The notes below the pieces were generated by a model, which did no database searches, was not told the DNA's origin, and saw nothing but the letters and a program-made list of their open reading frames with translations. Position numbers and translations under genes: made by a program. Source: an uncultured Bacteroides sp. (lineage in GTDB: Bacteria > Bacteroidota > Bacteroidia > Bacteroidales > Bacteroidaceae). From it: a DNA stretch of 64,000 nucleotides. The stretch is from contig URYL01000004.1 in the NCBI GenBank assembly GCA_900552075.1, positions 1 through 64,000 of the forward strand. The letters run 5' to 3'. Shown here in pieces: positions 1-8,892 of this stretch (its first letter is position 1; each line of letters begins with the position of its first letter).

Positions 1-85
1 CCAAAGCAGGTCCAACGGGAGGTGATGGATTTGCAGCGCCTCCTTTAATCTGTAATTTGATTAGTCCAGCAACTTCTTTAGCCAT
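1..85 (-). CDS. rplK: 50S ribosomal protein L11, N-terminal part
   Basis: The first 28 codons of L11 lie here on the minus strand; the rest is beyond the window. The reading MAKEVAGLIKLQIKGGAANP, followed by SPPVGPAL, is the classic L11 N-terminus that binds 23S rRNA at the GTPase centre. It follows nusG by 62 nt, the usual secE-nusG-rplK order, so it is probably co-transcribed from the upstream tuf/secE region. Only the start is visible, so nothing can be said about the C-terminal rRNA-binding domain. Confidence 0.93.
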   Translation of the reverse strand, partial: MAKEVAGLIKLQIKGGAANPSPPVGPAL

Positions 86-147
86 TTTCTTTTGTTATTT
101 TTATATAAGTATTTAACGAATGGAACAATTACACGTAACAAAATGCA

Positions 148-690
148 TTATTCCTTTTCCACATCCGTAAAGCCTAATTCCAACGGAGTTTTCCGCCCAA
201 ATATTTTGACCATTACTTTCAGCTTGCGTTTTTCCGCATTCACTTCTTCAATGAGTCCACTGAATCCGCTGAACGGTCCCACGCTAACTTTCACTGTTTC
301 TCCAACGGTGTAAGGGATATTCAAATCCTCACTACCTTCTTGAAGTTCATCCACCGTACCCAGAATACGATTCACTTCCGACTGTCTTAGAGGAACTGGA
401 TGATCCATTCCTCCTAGGAAACCAATTACGTTTGGAGTGTTTCTCAAATGATGAGCCACCTCACCAACCAAAGCAGCTTCCACCAACACATAACCAGGGA
501 GGTAAGTTCTCTCTTTTACAATTTTCTTACCATTGCGCACCTGATACGTTTTTTCGGTAGGAATCAACACCTGAGACACATAATCGCCAAGGTTGCCATG
601 CTTGATGTCTGCATCAAGATACTCTTTTACCTTGCTTTCTTTTCCACTTACAGCACGCAATACGTACCATTTCTTTTCAATCTCAGACAT
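148..690 (-). CDS. nusG: Transcription termination/antitermination protein NusG
   Basis: 180 residues, normal NusG length. The N-terminal NGN domain is recognisable from KKWYVLRAVSGKE at residues 6-18 and the PGYVLVEA segment; the C-terminal KOW domain carries VGETVKVSVGPFSGFSG. NusG binds the RNA polymerase clamp helices and affects elongation and Rho termination. It lies 15 nt behind secE and 62 nt before rplK, an arrangement conserved across bacteria. This copy is the housekeeping NusG, not a UpxY-type antiterminator of capsule loci, judging from its operon. Confidence 0.97.
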   Translation of the reverse strand: MSEIEKKWYVLRAVSGKESKVKEYLDADIKHGNLGDYVSQVLIPTEKTYQVRNGKKIVKERTYLPGYVLVEAALVGEVAHHLRNTPNVIGFLGGMDHPVPLRQSEVNRILGTVDELQEGSEDLNIPYTVGETVKVSVGPFSGFSGLIEEVNAEKRKLKVMVKIFGRKTPLELGFTDVEKE

Positions 691-705
691 TCTTTTTACT
701 GTTTA

Positions 706-900
706 TTAGTGCGGATAGATAACATCTTCCATGATAAACTGGAAGGCAGAATCCATTAGAAAAACGACGAGTGCAATGAGGAGGGAAGCAGTTAAAACAA
801 CCACTGCACTACTAGAAAGTTCTGAACGAGTAGGCCATGATACTTTATGGACTAGTTCGTCGTAAGATTCCTTACAATAATTCGTTATCTTCTTAAACAT
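706..900 (-). CDS. secE: Preprotein translocase subunit SecE
   Basis: A 64-residue single-span SecE, the short form typical of non-enteric bacteria. The cytoplasmic amphipathic stretch contains ELVHKVSWPTRSEL, with the conserved V-x-W-P motif, followed by one hydrophobic helix (about residues 32-54). It clamps SecY in the protein-conducting channel of the inner membrane. It sits between tRNA-Trp and nusG, so tRNA and mRNA are probably released from one transcript by processing. Confidence 0.96.
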   Translation of the reverse strand: MFKKITNYCKESYDELVHKVSWPTRSELSSSAVVVLTASLLIALVVFLMDSAFQFIMEDVIYPH

Positions 901-913
901 ATTCCTTTAATTT

Positions 914-989
914 TGGCACGGGAAGAGAGACTCGAACTCCCGACACTCGGTTTTGGAGACCGATGCTCTACCAACTGAGCTATTCCCGT
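914..989 (-). tRNA. trnW: tRNA-Trp (CCA anticodon)
   Basis: Cloverleaf of 76 nt with acceptor ACGGGAA/TTCCCGT, anticodon loop CTCCAAA (anticodon CCA) and T-loop TTCGAGT. The discriminator is G and the 3' CCA is encoded (914-916). A trpT gene directly before secE-nusG is a common bacterial arrangement. Confidence 0.97.
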
Positions 990-1044
990 AAAAATAGTTC
1001 CCGAATGACTCCGGGAACTATTAACTATTTATTCAGAGATTGTA

Positions 1045-2238
1045 TTAGTCGAGAAGTTCAGTAATCTGACCAGCACCTACTGTACGACCACCTTCACGAA
1101 TAGCGAAACGCAGACCGACGTTCAATGCAACCGGGTAAATCAATTCTACAGTGATAGTTACGTTATCACCCGGCATTACCATATCTGTACCTTCCGGCAA
1201 AGTGATTTCACCTGTACAGTCCATAGTACGCAGATAGAACTGAGGACGATATTTGTTGTGGAACGGAGTGTGACGACCACCTTCTTCTTTCTTCAGGATA
1301 TAAACCTCAGCTTTGAATTTAGAGTGAGCTTTAACCTGACCCGGGTGACACAGAATCATACCACGTTTGATTTCGTTCTTGTCGATACCACGAAGCAACA
1401 GACCTACGTTATCACCAGCTTCACCTTCGTCCAAAATCTTACGGAACATTTCAACACCAGTTACAACTGATTTCTTGTCTTCACCAAGACCCAGGATTTC
1501 AACTTCGTCACCAACTTTTACGCGACCAGCTTCGATACGACCTGTTGCTACAGTACCACGACCAGTGATTGAGAACACGTCTTCAACCGGCATCAAGAAA
1601 GGTTTATCTACATCACGCGGAGGCAGAGGAATCCAGTTATCAACTGCATCCATCAGTTCGATAATCTTATCTTCCCATTCTTTCACACCGTTCAAAGCGC
1701 CCAGTGCAGAACCGCGGATGATAGGAGTATTGTCACCGTCGAAATCATAGAATGACAGCAATTCGCGCATTTCCATTTCAACCAGTTCCAACATTTCTTC
1801 ATCGTCAACCATATCACACTTGTTCAAGAATACAACCAAGCGCGGTACGTTTACCTGACGAGCCAACAGGATGTGTTCACGAGTCTGAGGCATCGGACCA
1901 TCAGTTGCAGCAACTACGATAATCGCACCATCCATCTGAGCAGCACCAGTAACCATGTTCTTTACATAGTCGGCGTGTCCCGGACAGTCAACGTGAGCAT
2001 AGTGACGATTTGCTGTTTCATACTCTACGTGAGAAGTATTGATGGTAATACCACGTTCCTTTTCTTCCGGAGCGTTATCAATCTGATCGAAAGACTTGAT
2101 TTCGTCAGCTTTAGTGAAACCTCTTTCTGCCAATACTTTAGTGATAGCAGCAGTCAAAGTTGTTTTACCGTGGTCAACGTGACCAATCGTACCAATGTTC
2201 ACATGCGGTTTGGTGCGTTCAAATTTCTCTTTAGCCAT
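1045..2238 (-). CDS. tuf: Elongation factor Tu
   Basis: 397 residues, full-length EF-Tu. The G1 loop GHVDHGKT is at residues 19-26; DCPGHADY and NKCD follow at the usual places, and domains 2 and 3 are complete to the end (GRTVGAGQITELLD). EF-Tu-GTP delivers aminoacyl-tRNA to the ribosomal A site. The gene lies 47 nt behind a four-tRNA cluster and ahead of tRNA-Trp-secE-nusG, so it is probably read from the promoter near 2705-2730. Codon use is strongly biased, as expected for a highly expressed gene. Confidence 0.98.
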   Translation of the reverse strand: MAKEKFERTKPHVNIGTIGHVDHGKTTLTAAITKVLAERGFTKADEIKSFDQIDNAPEEKERGITINTSHVEYETANRHYAHVDCPGHADYVKNMVTGAAQMDGAIIVVAATDGPMPQTREHILLARQVNVPRLVVFLNKCDMVDDEEMLELVEMEMRELLSFYDFDGDNTPIIRGSALGALNGVKEWEDKIIELMDAVDNWIPLPPRDVDKPFLMPVEDVFSITGRGTVATGRIEAGRVKVGDEVEILGLGEDKKSVVTGVEMFRKILDEGEAGDNVGLLLRGIDKNEIKRGMILCHPGQVKAHSKFKAEVYILKKEEGGRHTPFHNKYRPQFYLRTMDCTGEITLPEGTDMVMPGDNVTITVELIYPVALNVGLRFAIREGGRTVGAGQITELLD

Positions 2239-2285
2239 AGCTTTACTTATTTATTTTGATTAATAATCAGCTTTACAATTTCACG

Positions 2286-2357
<72 letters not shown>

Positions 2358-2372
2358 AAAAGAAGAAAAGAG

Positions 2373-2445
2373 AGCGGAAGACGGGACTCAAACCCGCGAC
2401 CCTCAGCTTGGAAGGCTAATGCTCTATCAACTGAGCTACTTCCGC
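2373..2445 (-). tRNA. trnG: tRNA-Gly (TCC anticodon)
   Basis: 73-nt cloverleaf with acceptor GCGGAAG/CTTCCGC and anticodon loop CTTCCAA (anticodon TCC). The discriminator is T, as usual for bacterial tRNA-Gly. CCA is not encoded. Confidence 0.95.
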
Positions 2446-2450
2446 AAATT

Positions 2451-2536
2451 TGGTGGGCAAAGATGGATTCGAACCACCGAAGGCGTAAGCCAGCAGATTT
2501 ACAGTCTGCCCCATTTGGCCACTCTGGTATTTGCCC
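2451..2536 (-). tRNA. trnY: tRNA-Tyr (GTA anticodon)
   Basis: 86-nt class II tRNA with a long variable arm, acceptor GGGCAAA/TTTGCCC and anticodon loop CTGTAAA (anticodon GTA). The 3' CCA is encoded at 2451-2453. It lies between tRNA-Thr(TGT) and tRNA-Gly(TCC). Confidence 0.95.
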
Positions 2537-2577
2537 CACTCTCAAATTAGATGGTTAACACCACCTCTTTTTCTTCG

Positions 2578-2651
2578 AGCCTCTTGTCGGATTCGAACCA
2601 ACGACCCCGAGATTACAAATCACGTGCTCTGGCCAACTGAGCTAAAGAGGC
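2578..2651 (-). tRNA. trnT: tRNA-Thr (TGT anticodon)
   Basis: 74-nt cloverleaf with acceptor GCCTCTT/AAGAGGC and loop TTTGTAA (anticodon TGT). The anticodon stem CGTGA/TCTCG has one T-T mismatch. CCA is not encoded. It is the promoter-proximal tRNA of the four-tRNA/tuf transcript. Confidence 0.92.
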
Positions 2652-2664
2652 GAGATTTAAAAAA

Positions 2665-2706
2665 CTTTGCAGCCGCTTTATTTTCCACGACTTAGCGGCT
2701 GCAAAG
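2665..2706 (-). repeat. 13-bp inverted repeat in the leader of the tRNA-tuf transcript
   Basis: CTTTGCAGCCGCT (2665-2677) and its exact complement (2694-2706) are separated by 16 nt. The right arm overlaps the -7 promoter element, so most of the hairpin would form at the very 5' end of the transcript, just before tRNA-Thr(TGT). It might protect or process the precursor, or act in attenuation; this is inference. Confidence 0.7.
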
Positions 2707-2731
2707 TTAGATATTATTTTTTAATCACAAA
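2702..2731 (-). promoter_or_regulatory. Promoter of the tRNA-Thr-Tyr-Gly-Thr-tuf operon
   Basis: On the minus strand TTTG (2731-2728), an 18-nt spacer and TAACTTTG (2709-2702) fit the Bacteroidetes -33/-7 consensus. Transcription would start a few bases downstream and run through four tRNAs, tuf, tRNA-Trp, secE and nusG. Confidence 0.7.
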
Positions 2732-2748
2732 ACTTTTACGCAACTTTT

Positions 2749-3048
2749 TTATTTCCCTTGAAGTTTTTCTTTGGCTTTCATCAGTTGCTTAGACAGTGCA
2801 TCCATGCACACATCTATCGATTCTTCGAATGTATCACTTACTTTTTCTGCGTAAAACTCTGAATTAAGTGCCAAAATACGTACACCAGCCTCCTTATTCA
2901 TCGCTGTTTCAGGTTTCACTACTTTCAAAGACACCTCTACTTTCTTTATATTGTCACAAAACTTCTCGAGCTTCTCGGCCTTCTTCTGAATAAAAGCCTC
3001 TAATTTTTCAGATGCATCGAAATGAATGGATTGAATTCTTACTTCCAT
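2749..3048 (-). CDS. hpf: Ribosome hibernation-promoting factor, short HPF/RaiA type
   Basis: 99 residues starting MEVRIQSIHFD. An upstream in-frame ATG at 3090 exists, but 3048 is preferred because AAGGAGG lies just before it and family members start there. The single domain (beta-alpha-beta-beta-beta-alpha) binds the 30S decoding site and stabilises inactive ribosomes in stationary phase. The C-terminal dimerisation domain of long HPF is missing, so this is the short form. It lies 16 nt behind the xerC-like gene and probably belongs to the rpsU operon. Confidence 0.9.
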   Translation of the reverse strand: MEVRIQSIHFDASEKLEAFIQKKAEKLEKFCDNIKKVEVSLKVVKPETAMNKEAGVRILALNSEFYAEKVSDTFEESIDVCMDALSKQLMKAKEKLQGK

Positions 3049-3064
3049 AAAAACCTCCTTTTCT

Positions 3065-3946
3065 TTACGCTCTAGGATGAGCTTGTTCATAAACTTGTTT
3101 TAACTCCTCAAAAGTGGTATGTGTGTACACCTCTGTTGTAGTCAAGCTTTCATGCCCCAACAGTTCCTTCACAGCTTCCAGCTCCGCATGATGATTCAGC
3201 ATCGTGGTTGCGAAGGTATGCCGCAGCACATGTGGGCTTTTCTTCTTCAGTGTCACCACCCTCGATAGGTATCGCTTCACAATATAGTTTACAGACGATG
3301 GAGACAATGGTTCTCCTTGTTTTCGGATGAAAAATGTCTCACACGCACCTGCATAAAAACGATTTCTTTCTGCCAGATAAGACTCCAGCACCTCTTTCAG
3401 CCTAACCCCAAAAGGAATCAGCCGTTGTTTATTTCTTTTCCCCGTCACCTTTATCACCAAGGAAGAAAAATCTACATCTGCATCCTTTAAAGCAATCAAT
3501 TCCGCCCGACGAATACCTGTTGAATAAAACACATCCAGCATCGTCCTGTCACGAATTCCTTCAAAGGTCTGCGCAAATCCATTTTCTTCAAGCAACGAAT
3601 CCATATCTTCATCCCTCAAGAAAACCGGCAATGGCTTCTTTTTCTTCGGACCTACCACTTTTGCGGCCGGGTCCACCGCTACCGCCTTCTGACGTAACAG
3701 ATAGCGATAAAATGACCGGAGCGAACTCAGTTTCCTATTCACCGTTGTTTCTGCACAACCTTCCTCCATCAATGAGAGTACCCACCCACGGATTAAATCG
3801 GCATCCACTTTCGTGAAATCAAGTTCCTCATCCACTCCTTTGAAATATACCTCAAATTCGTCCAGATCCGTTCCGTAACTTATAATCGTTTTCTCCGAAT
3901 AGTTCCTTTCGAAAAGAAGATACTTCAGAAAAGAATCTTTCCACAT
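3065..3946 (-). CDS. xerC: Tyrosine recombinase XerC-like
   Basis: 293 residues with an N-terminal SAM-like core-binding domain and a C-terminal catalytic domain. Visible catalytic residues are Arg in STGIRRAEL, His and Arg in HVLRHTFATT, His in LLGHES and the nucleophile Tyr in TTTEVYTH. Length and lack of an arm-binding domain fit a chromosomal dimer resolvase rather than a mobile-element integrase. The gene lies between rpsU and hpf on one strand. A second Xer-type gene is at 22212-23126, so the two may act as a XerC/XerD pair; which is which is inferred from similarity only. Confidence 0.87.
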   Translation of the reverse strand: MWKDSFLKYLLFERNYSEKTIISYGTDLDEFEVYFKGVDEELDFTKVDADLIRGWVLSLMEEGCAETTVNRKLSSLRSFYRYLLRQKAVAVDPAAKVVGPKKKKPLPVFLRDEDMDSLLEENGFAQTFEGIRDRTMLDVFYSTGIRRAELIALKDADVDFSSLVIKVTGKRNKQRLIPFGVRLKEVLESYLAERNRFYAGACETFFIRKQGEPLSPSSVNYIVKRYLSRVVTLKKKSPHVLRHTFATTMLNHHAELEAVKELLGHESLTTTEVYTHTTFEELKQVYEQAHPRA

Positions 3947-4019
3947 AGAGACATCGCTTTTATTCTCAGCAACGAATTTATGAAAAAGAATTCAATAATT
4001 CAAGTGTTTCGTGAAATTA

Positions 4020-4211
4020 TTAATCTTCGTTCTGATGCATTTTCTGAACGTAAATCGCACGTTCCATTTTAAGTCTCTTCAAAACAGACGGTTTGTCATA
4101 CTGCTGTCTGCTTCTCAGTTCTTTTACAACACCTGTTTTTTCAAATTTTCTTTTGAATTTCTTCAGCGCTTTTTCAATGTTTTCGCCTTCTTTTACTGGT
4201 ACTACAATCAT
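4020..4211 (-). CDS. rpsU: 30S ribosomal protein S21
   Basis: 63 residues, the normal size. It begins MIVVPVKEGENIEKALKKFK and is rich in Arg and Lys after position 30 (LRSRQQYDKPS), as in S21. It binds the 30S platform near the anti-Shine-Dalgarno end of 16S rRNA; in Bacteroidetes that tail is reported to be occluded by bS21, bS18 and bS6, which fits weak use of Shine-Dalgarno signals. It heads the rpsU-xerC-hpf set. Confidence 0.95.
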   Translation of the reverse strand: MIVVPVKEGENIEKALKKFKRKFEKTGVVKELRSRQQYDKPSVLKRLKMERAIYVQKMHQNED

Positions 4212-4265
4212 GTTTTTAAAATTAAGTATGTTGTTATTAAATTATTCCGCAGTCAATTTGCGGCG

Positions 4266-4296
4266 CAAAATTACACATACTTTCTTTATTTACAAA
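4266..4296 (-). promoter_or_regulatory. Promoter of rpsU-xerC-hpf
   Basis: TTTG (4296-4293), a 19-nt spacer and TAATTTTG (4273-4266) on the minus strand match the Bacteroidetes consensus. It lies about 55 nt upstream of the rpsU start. Confidence 0.7.
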
Positions 4297-4414
4297 ACTT
4301 TCCAGTATATTTTATTCAAAAAACAAAGATAAGAACACACTGAAGCGGCCCTTTCTGACAGATTTATTATTTTTGCCTGATAGGTTTATACTTTTTATTT
4401 AATTCATTTACATC

Positions 4415-6193
4415 ATGAATCTTATAGCTGAAAGAATTGATGCCTTACGCAAACAAATGATTGCGGAAGGAGTCTCTGCCTTTATCGTCCCCAGTACTGA
4501 CCCTCATTCGGGCGAGTATGTGCCGGCACATTGGGAAAGCCGGAAATGGATATCCGGCTTCACAGGTTCCGCCGGTACTGCAGTCATCACCCTCTCCGAC
4601 GGCGGATTGTGGACTGACTCCCGTTATTTTCTACAAGCGGCCGATCAACTTCAAGGAAGCGGTCTTACCTTATTTAAAGACCGACTGCCGGAAACACCTA
4701 CCATCGCCGAATGGCTGGGAAGTGTATTGAAAGCAGGCGATAAGGTCGGTATTGACGGATGGGTTAACAGCATTTCCGAAGCCATGCAACTGAAAAAGGC
4801 TCTTCAATCATACGGGTTGGAACTGGTAACCGTGGACGACCCGTTCCATACATTATGGAAAAACCGTCCTTCCCTGCCCCTCGACCCTCCTTTTATTCTT
4901 CCTCTGGAATACAGCGGTGAGCCATGCGGGCAGAAAATCAGCCGGATAAGAAAAGTTCTCAAAGAGGAAGGGGCAAAAGGTCTGTTGATTTCAGCCTTGG
5001 ATGAAATTGCTTGGGTCTTGAACATGAGAGGTACGGACGTGCATTGTAACCCAGTCTTCGTCGGCTATCTGTTGATTACGGCTGATGCTGCTACCCTCTA
5101 TATTCATCCCGACAAGCTGACAGCAGAGACCCGCAGCTACCTGACTGAAAATCAAATTCAGGTCAAAGACTACTCCCGCGTGGCCAAAGACCTGGAAGAA
5201 TATAAAGAAGAGAACCTGCAACTGTCCGGTTCTACCAATTATGCATTATATCAGGCAGCCAGCCGTCACAGCAAAGTTCTGCTCCATGATTCCCCGGTTT
5301 TATACATGAAAGCCATCAAAAATGAGACCGAGATTGCCGGTTTCCATCAGGCTATGCTCCGCGACGGTGTGGCCATGGTGAATTTCCTTTACTGGCTGGA
5401 AGAAGCGGTAAAGAGCGGAAAAGAAACCGAAATCACCATCGACCGGAAACTATATGCTTTCCGCGCGGCCCAGAAAGATTTCAAGGGCATCAGTTTCGAT
5501 ACGATTGCCGGCTATCAGGCACACGGAGCCATCGTACATTATGAAGCGACAGAAGAAACCGCCGCCACGCTACAGCCAGAAGGATTCTTGTTGCTCGACA
5601 GCGGAGCGCAATACTTAGACGGAACCACGGATATCACCCGTACCATCTCCCTGGGTCCTGTCACTGAAGACCAGAAAAAAGACTATACCTTGATTTTGAA
5701 AGGATTCATCCAGCTTTCCATGGCACACTTCCCATACGGTACTTGCGGCACGCAATTAGATGTGCTGGCTCGTCAGTTCATTTGGAAGGCAGGTATGAAC
5801 TACGGACACGGAACGGGGCATGGAGTAGGGCATTTCCTCAACGTACACGAAGGGCCTCATCAGTTCCGCATGAACCACATGCCGGCCCTGCTCCAGCCGG
5901 GAATGACAGTGACCAACGAACCGGGCGTGTACAAAGCCGGACACTACGGAGTACGTACAGAAAACACCATGCTGATAGTCAAAGACCAGACTACTGAATT
6001 TGGTGAGTTCTACAAATTCGAACCGCTCACCCTATGTCCGGTTGACCTCAAACCGCTCTTACCGGAATTACTCAGCCCGGAAGAGAAGGAATGGTTGAAC
6101 AGCTATCACCAGCAAGTGTACACATCATTGTCTCCGTTCCTGCCTCAGGAACAAAAAGAATGGCTGGCAAAAGCCACGATGGCTATCTGCTGA
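4415..6193 (+). CDS. pepP: Aminopeptidase P family protein (Xaa-Pro aminopeptidase, M24B)
   Basis: 592 residues, the long three-domain form: two creatinase-like N-terminal domains (about 1-300) and a C-terminal pita-bread metallopeptidase domain. Metal ligands are visible: Asp in LLDSGAQY and DGTTDITRT, His in GHGTGHGVGHFLNVHEGP, Glu in TNEPGVY and Glu in RTENTML. It should remove an N-terminal residue ahead of proline, using two divalent metals, in the cytoplasm. A TATTTTTG element at 4368-4375 could be its -7 box. It is transcribed alone and ends at a bidirectional terminator facing sufS. Confidence 0.94.
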   Translation: MNLIAERIDALRKQMIAEGVSAFIVPSTDPHSGEYVPAHWESRKWISGFTGSAGTAVITLSDGGLWTDSRYFLQAADQLQGSGLTLFKDRLPETPTIAEWLGSVLKAGDKVGIDGWVNSISEAMQLKKALQSYGLELVTVDDPFHTLWKNRPSLPLDPPFILPLEYSGEPCGQKISRIRKVLKEEGAKGLLISALDEIAWVLNMRGTDVHCNPVFVGYLLITADAATLYIHPDKLTAETRSYLTENQIQVKDYSRVAKDLEEYKEENLQLSGSTNYALYQAASRHSKVLLHDSPVLYMKAIKNETEIAGFHQAMLRDGVAMVNFLYWLEEAVKSGKETEITIDRKLYAFRAAQKDFKGISFDTIAGYQAHGAIVHYEATEETAATLQPEGFLLLDSGAQYLDGTTDITRTISLGPVTEDQKKDYTLILKGFIQLSMAHFPYGTCGTQLDVLARQFIWKAGMNYGHGTGHGVGHFLNVHEGPHQFRMNHMPALLQPGMTVTNEPGVYKAGHYGVRTENTMLIVKDQTTEFGEFYKFEPLTLCPVDLKPLLPELLSPEEKEWLNSYHQQVYTSLSPFLPQEQKEWLAKATMAIC

Positions 6194-6204
6194 CCGACCC
6201 ACAT

Positions 6205-6264
6205 AAAAAACTCTCCCGACCGATTTTCCTTTCCAAGAAAACCAGCCGGGAGAGTTTATTTTTT
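6205..6264. terminator. Bidirectional terminator between pepP and sufS
   Basis: AACTCTCCCG (6209-6218) pairs exactly with CGGGAGAGTT (6247-6256), with an A-run before and a T-run after. It can terminate both the plus-strand pepP and the minus-strand suf transcript. Confidence 0.85.
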
Positions 6265-6282
6265 CACTCAAGAGTTCTTCAC

Positions 6283-7503
6283 TCAAGCAAACATCTGGCT
6301 CACACGCTGAATGCCTGCCACCAGAGCATCTACTTCTTCTTTTGTATTATACAAACCGAAAGAAGCACGTACGGTGCCTTCAATGCCTAATCTATGCATC
6401 AACGGTTCCGCACAGTGATGTCCGGTACGTACGGCAATTCCCAAACGGTCGAGCAGCGTGCCCATATCAAAATGATGGATGTCACCCACCAGGAATGAAA
6501 TGACACCACCTTTCTGCTCCGCTTCTCCAAAAATCCGCATGCCCGGGATTTCCTTCAAGCGTTTCATCGCATACTGGGTCAGTTCGTGCTCGTAAGCTGC
6601 AATATGGTCCATGCCGATGGCCGACACATAATCCAACGCTTTTGCCAATGCCGTAGAACCTATATAGTCGGGTGTACCTGCCTCAAACTTGAACGGAAGC
6701 TCATTAAAAGTCGTCTTTTCAAACGACACGTTCTTAATCATCTCCCCTCCTCCCTGATAAGGAGGCAGTTTCTCCAGCCACGCTTCCTTTCCATAGAGCA
6801 CTCCAATGCCCGTAGGGCCATACACCTTATGTCCGCTGAACACATAAAAATCGGCATCCAATTCCTGCACGTCCACCGTCATGTGAGGAATACTCTGTGC
6901 ACCGTCCACCAGTACAGGAACCCCCTGTGAATGGGAAAAGTCGATGATTTCCTTCACCGGATTGATGGTTCCCAGCACATTCGACACGTGCGCCACGGAA
7001 ACCAGCTTCGTCTTTTCCGAGAAAAGTTTCTTGTATTCATCCAACAGCAGTTCACCACGGTCGTTCATCGGAATCACCTTCAGCACAATCCCCTTCCGGG
7101 CTGCCTGAAGCTGCCATGAAACGATGTTGCTGTGATGTTCCATGACTGAAACAATCACCTCGTCGCCTTCTTTCATCTGGCTGTCCACAAAGGAAGAAGC
7201 CACCAGATTGATGCTCTCGGTCGTTCCACGCGTAAAGACAATCTCCGAGGTACTACGCGCATGAATAAACTTACGCACGGTCTCGCGCGAAGCCTCATGC
7301 AGGTTCGTAGCCTGCTGGGAAAGAAAATGTACCCCACGATGCACGTTGGCATTCACCGAATAATATTCATCTGTAATGGATTCCACCACACAACGAGGTT
7401 TCTGGGTCGTGGCTCCGTTATCCAGATAAATCAGCGGCTTCCCATACACTGTCCGTGAAAGGATGGGGAAATCTTCCCTTATCTTGTTGACATCGTACTG
7501 CAT
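6283..7503 (-). CDS. sufS: SufS-type cysteine desulfurase
   Basis: 406 residues, fold-type I PLP enzyme of group II. The PLP lysine is in FSGHKVYGPTG, and the sulfur-carrying Cys is in RTGHHCAEP near the C-terminus. It takes sulfur from cysteine for Fe-S cluster assembly on SufBCD. It is the last gene of the cvpA-sufB-sufC-sufD-sufS run, 43 nt behind sufD. No sufE or sufU is seen nearby, so its sulfur acceptor must be encoded elsewhere. Confidence 0.96.
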   Translation of the reverse strand: MQYDVNKIREDFPILSRTVYGKPLIYLDNGATTQKPRCVVESITDEYYSVNANVHRGVHFLSQQATNLHEASRETVRKFIHARSTSEIVFTRGTTESINLVASSFVDSQMKEGDEVIVSVMEHHSNIVSWQLQAARKGIVLKVIPMNDRGELLLDEYKKLFSEKTKLVSVAHVSNVLGTINPVKEIIDFSHSQGVPVLVDGAQSIPHMTVDVQELDADFYVFSGHKVYGPTGIGVLYGKEAWLEKLPPYQGGGEMIKNVSFEKTTFNELPFKFEAGTPDYIGSTALAKALDYVSAIGMDHIAAYEHELTQYAMKRLKEIPGMRIFGEAEQKGGVISFLVGDIHHFDMGTLLDRLGIAVRTGHHCAEPLMHRLGIEGTVRASFGLYNTKEEVDALVAGIQRVSQMFA

Positions 7504-7546
7504 AAATTCTCGCTTAAATATAACTAAAATCGTCTGTTCCTTCTAT

Positions 7547-8890
7547 TTACTTACAGATGGCACAACCCTGACATTTGTTCAGTTCTCCACGGAAACGTTT
7601 CTCCACCAACAGATGCAAGCGATCTTTCAACGCATCCATACGAATATGGTCTATCACCTCGTTCACAAACGCAAACATCAGCAACAGGCGGGCTTCTTTC
7701 AGACTGATACCTCGCTGCTGCATGTAGAACAAGGCGTTCTCATCCAGCTGACCCACCGTAGCTCCGTGCGAACATTTCACATCGTCGGCATAAATCTCCA
7801 GCTGTGGCTGAGTATACATACGTGCTTCACGGGTAGCACACAGGTTCCGGTTGGTCTGCTGGGAAGATGTATGCTGCGCACCTTCACGAACCAGCACTTT
7901 ACCGGCAAATGCGCCTACAGCCTGGTCATCAAGCACATATTTAAACAGCTCATTGCTGGTACAGTCGGACACCTTGTGGTCGATGAAAGTATTGTTATCC
8001 ACCTGCTCATTCGCGTCGGCAATGGCCATTCCGCACAAGTTGATTTCCGCTCCCTTTCCAGCCAGCGTGACTTCCGTCGTATTGCGGGTGGTCCCGTTGT
8101 GCAACGTCATACCGTTCAACAGCACATTGCTTCCGGCCTCCTGATATACATACAGATTGCTGAAGCGTACCGTACTGTTATGAGTTTCTTCCAGCTCATA
8201 CAGGTCGAACACTGAATTTTCTCCGGCAAAAACTTCCACCACCTGCGTAGAAAGGAAGTTCACATTGTCCATGGCGTGGTCACATACCAACAGCTTGGCC
8301 TGTGCCCCTTCCTCCAGGATAATCAGTACCCGGCGGTTCACCATAAAGTCCACGTCTGCCCGCAGGATATTCACTAACTGTATCGGACGTTCCATTACGA
8401 CGTTCTTCGGCACATACATGCACACACCATCCTGGGCAAACATCGTATTGAAGGCAGCCAACGCATCTTTCGATGTATCGGCCAACTTTCCGTAATATTT
8501 CTTTACCAGTTCCGGACGCTGTTCGGCCATGTCTTTCAAACTCCCGAAATACACACCTTCCGACAGTTGGGCCGAAGGATGCACATGCTTGTCAAACGCA
8601 TCGTTCACCACGAAATAGAGCGACGTGCTCATGTTGGGCACATCACACTTGAACACCTCATACGGATTGACCGGAATCTCCAGCCGGTTCAGGTTCAGTC
8701 CATAATTCGGGGCAAAATACTTGCCCACCTCCGTGTATTTATACTTTTCCTGCTTGCGAGTGGGAAAGCCCAGCTGTTCAAAGTCGGCGAAAGCTTTGGC
8801 ACGGGGCACATTCAGCGCCTCGGCACTATGCCGGCAAATCATCGCCTCGCACTGTGTGAAAAGGTCAATATATTGCTGTTCTGCTTTCAT
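7547..8890 (-). CDS. sufD: Fe-S cluster assembly protein SufD
   Basis: 447 residues with the right-handed beta-helix core of the SufB/SufD family and the usual C-terminal helical part. SufD partners SufB and the ATPase SufC in the scaffold complex. It ends in a short Cys-rich tail (KCQGCAICK), which could bind a metal but has no assigned role that I know. It begins 2 nt after sufC, so translation is probably coupled. Confidence 0.95.
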   Translation of the reverse strand: MKAEQQYIDLFTQCEAMICRHSAEALNVPRAKAFADFEQLGFPTRKQEKYKYTEVGKYFAPNYGLNLNRLEIPVNPYEVFKCDVPNMSTSLYFVVNDAFDKHVHPSAQLSEGVYFGSLKDMAEQRPELVKKYYGKLADTSKDALAAFNTMFAQDGVCMYVPKNVVMERPIQLVNILRADVDFMVNRRVLIILEEGAQAKLLVCDHAMDNVNFLSTQVVEVFAGENSVFDLYELEETHNSTVRFSNLYVYQEAGSNVLLNGMTLHNGTTRNTTEVTLAGKGAEINLCGMAIADANEQVDNNTFIDHKVSDCTSNELFKYVLDDQAVGAFAGKVLVREGAQHTSSQQTNRNLCATREARMYTQPQLEIYADDVKCSHGATVGQLDENALFYMQQRGISLKEARLLLMFAFVNEVIDHIRMDALKDRLHLLVEKRFRGELNKCQGCAICK

Positions 8891-8892
8891 GC

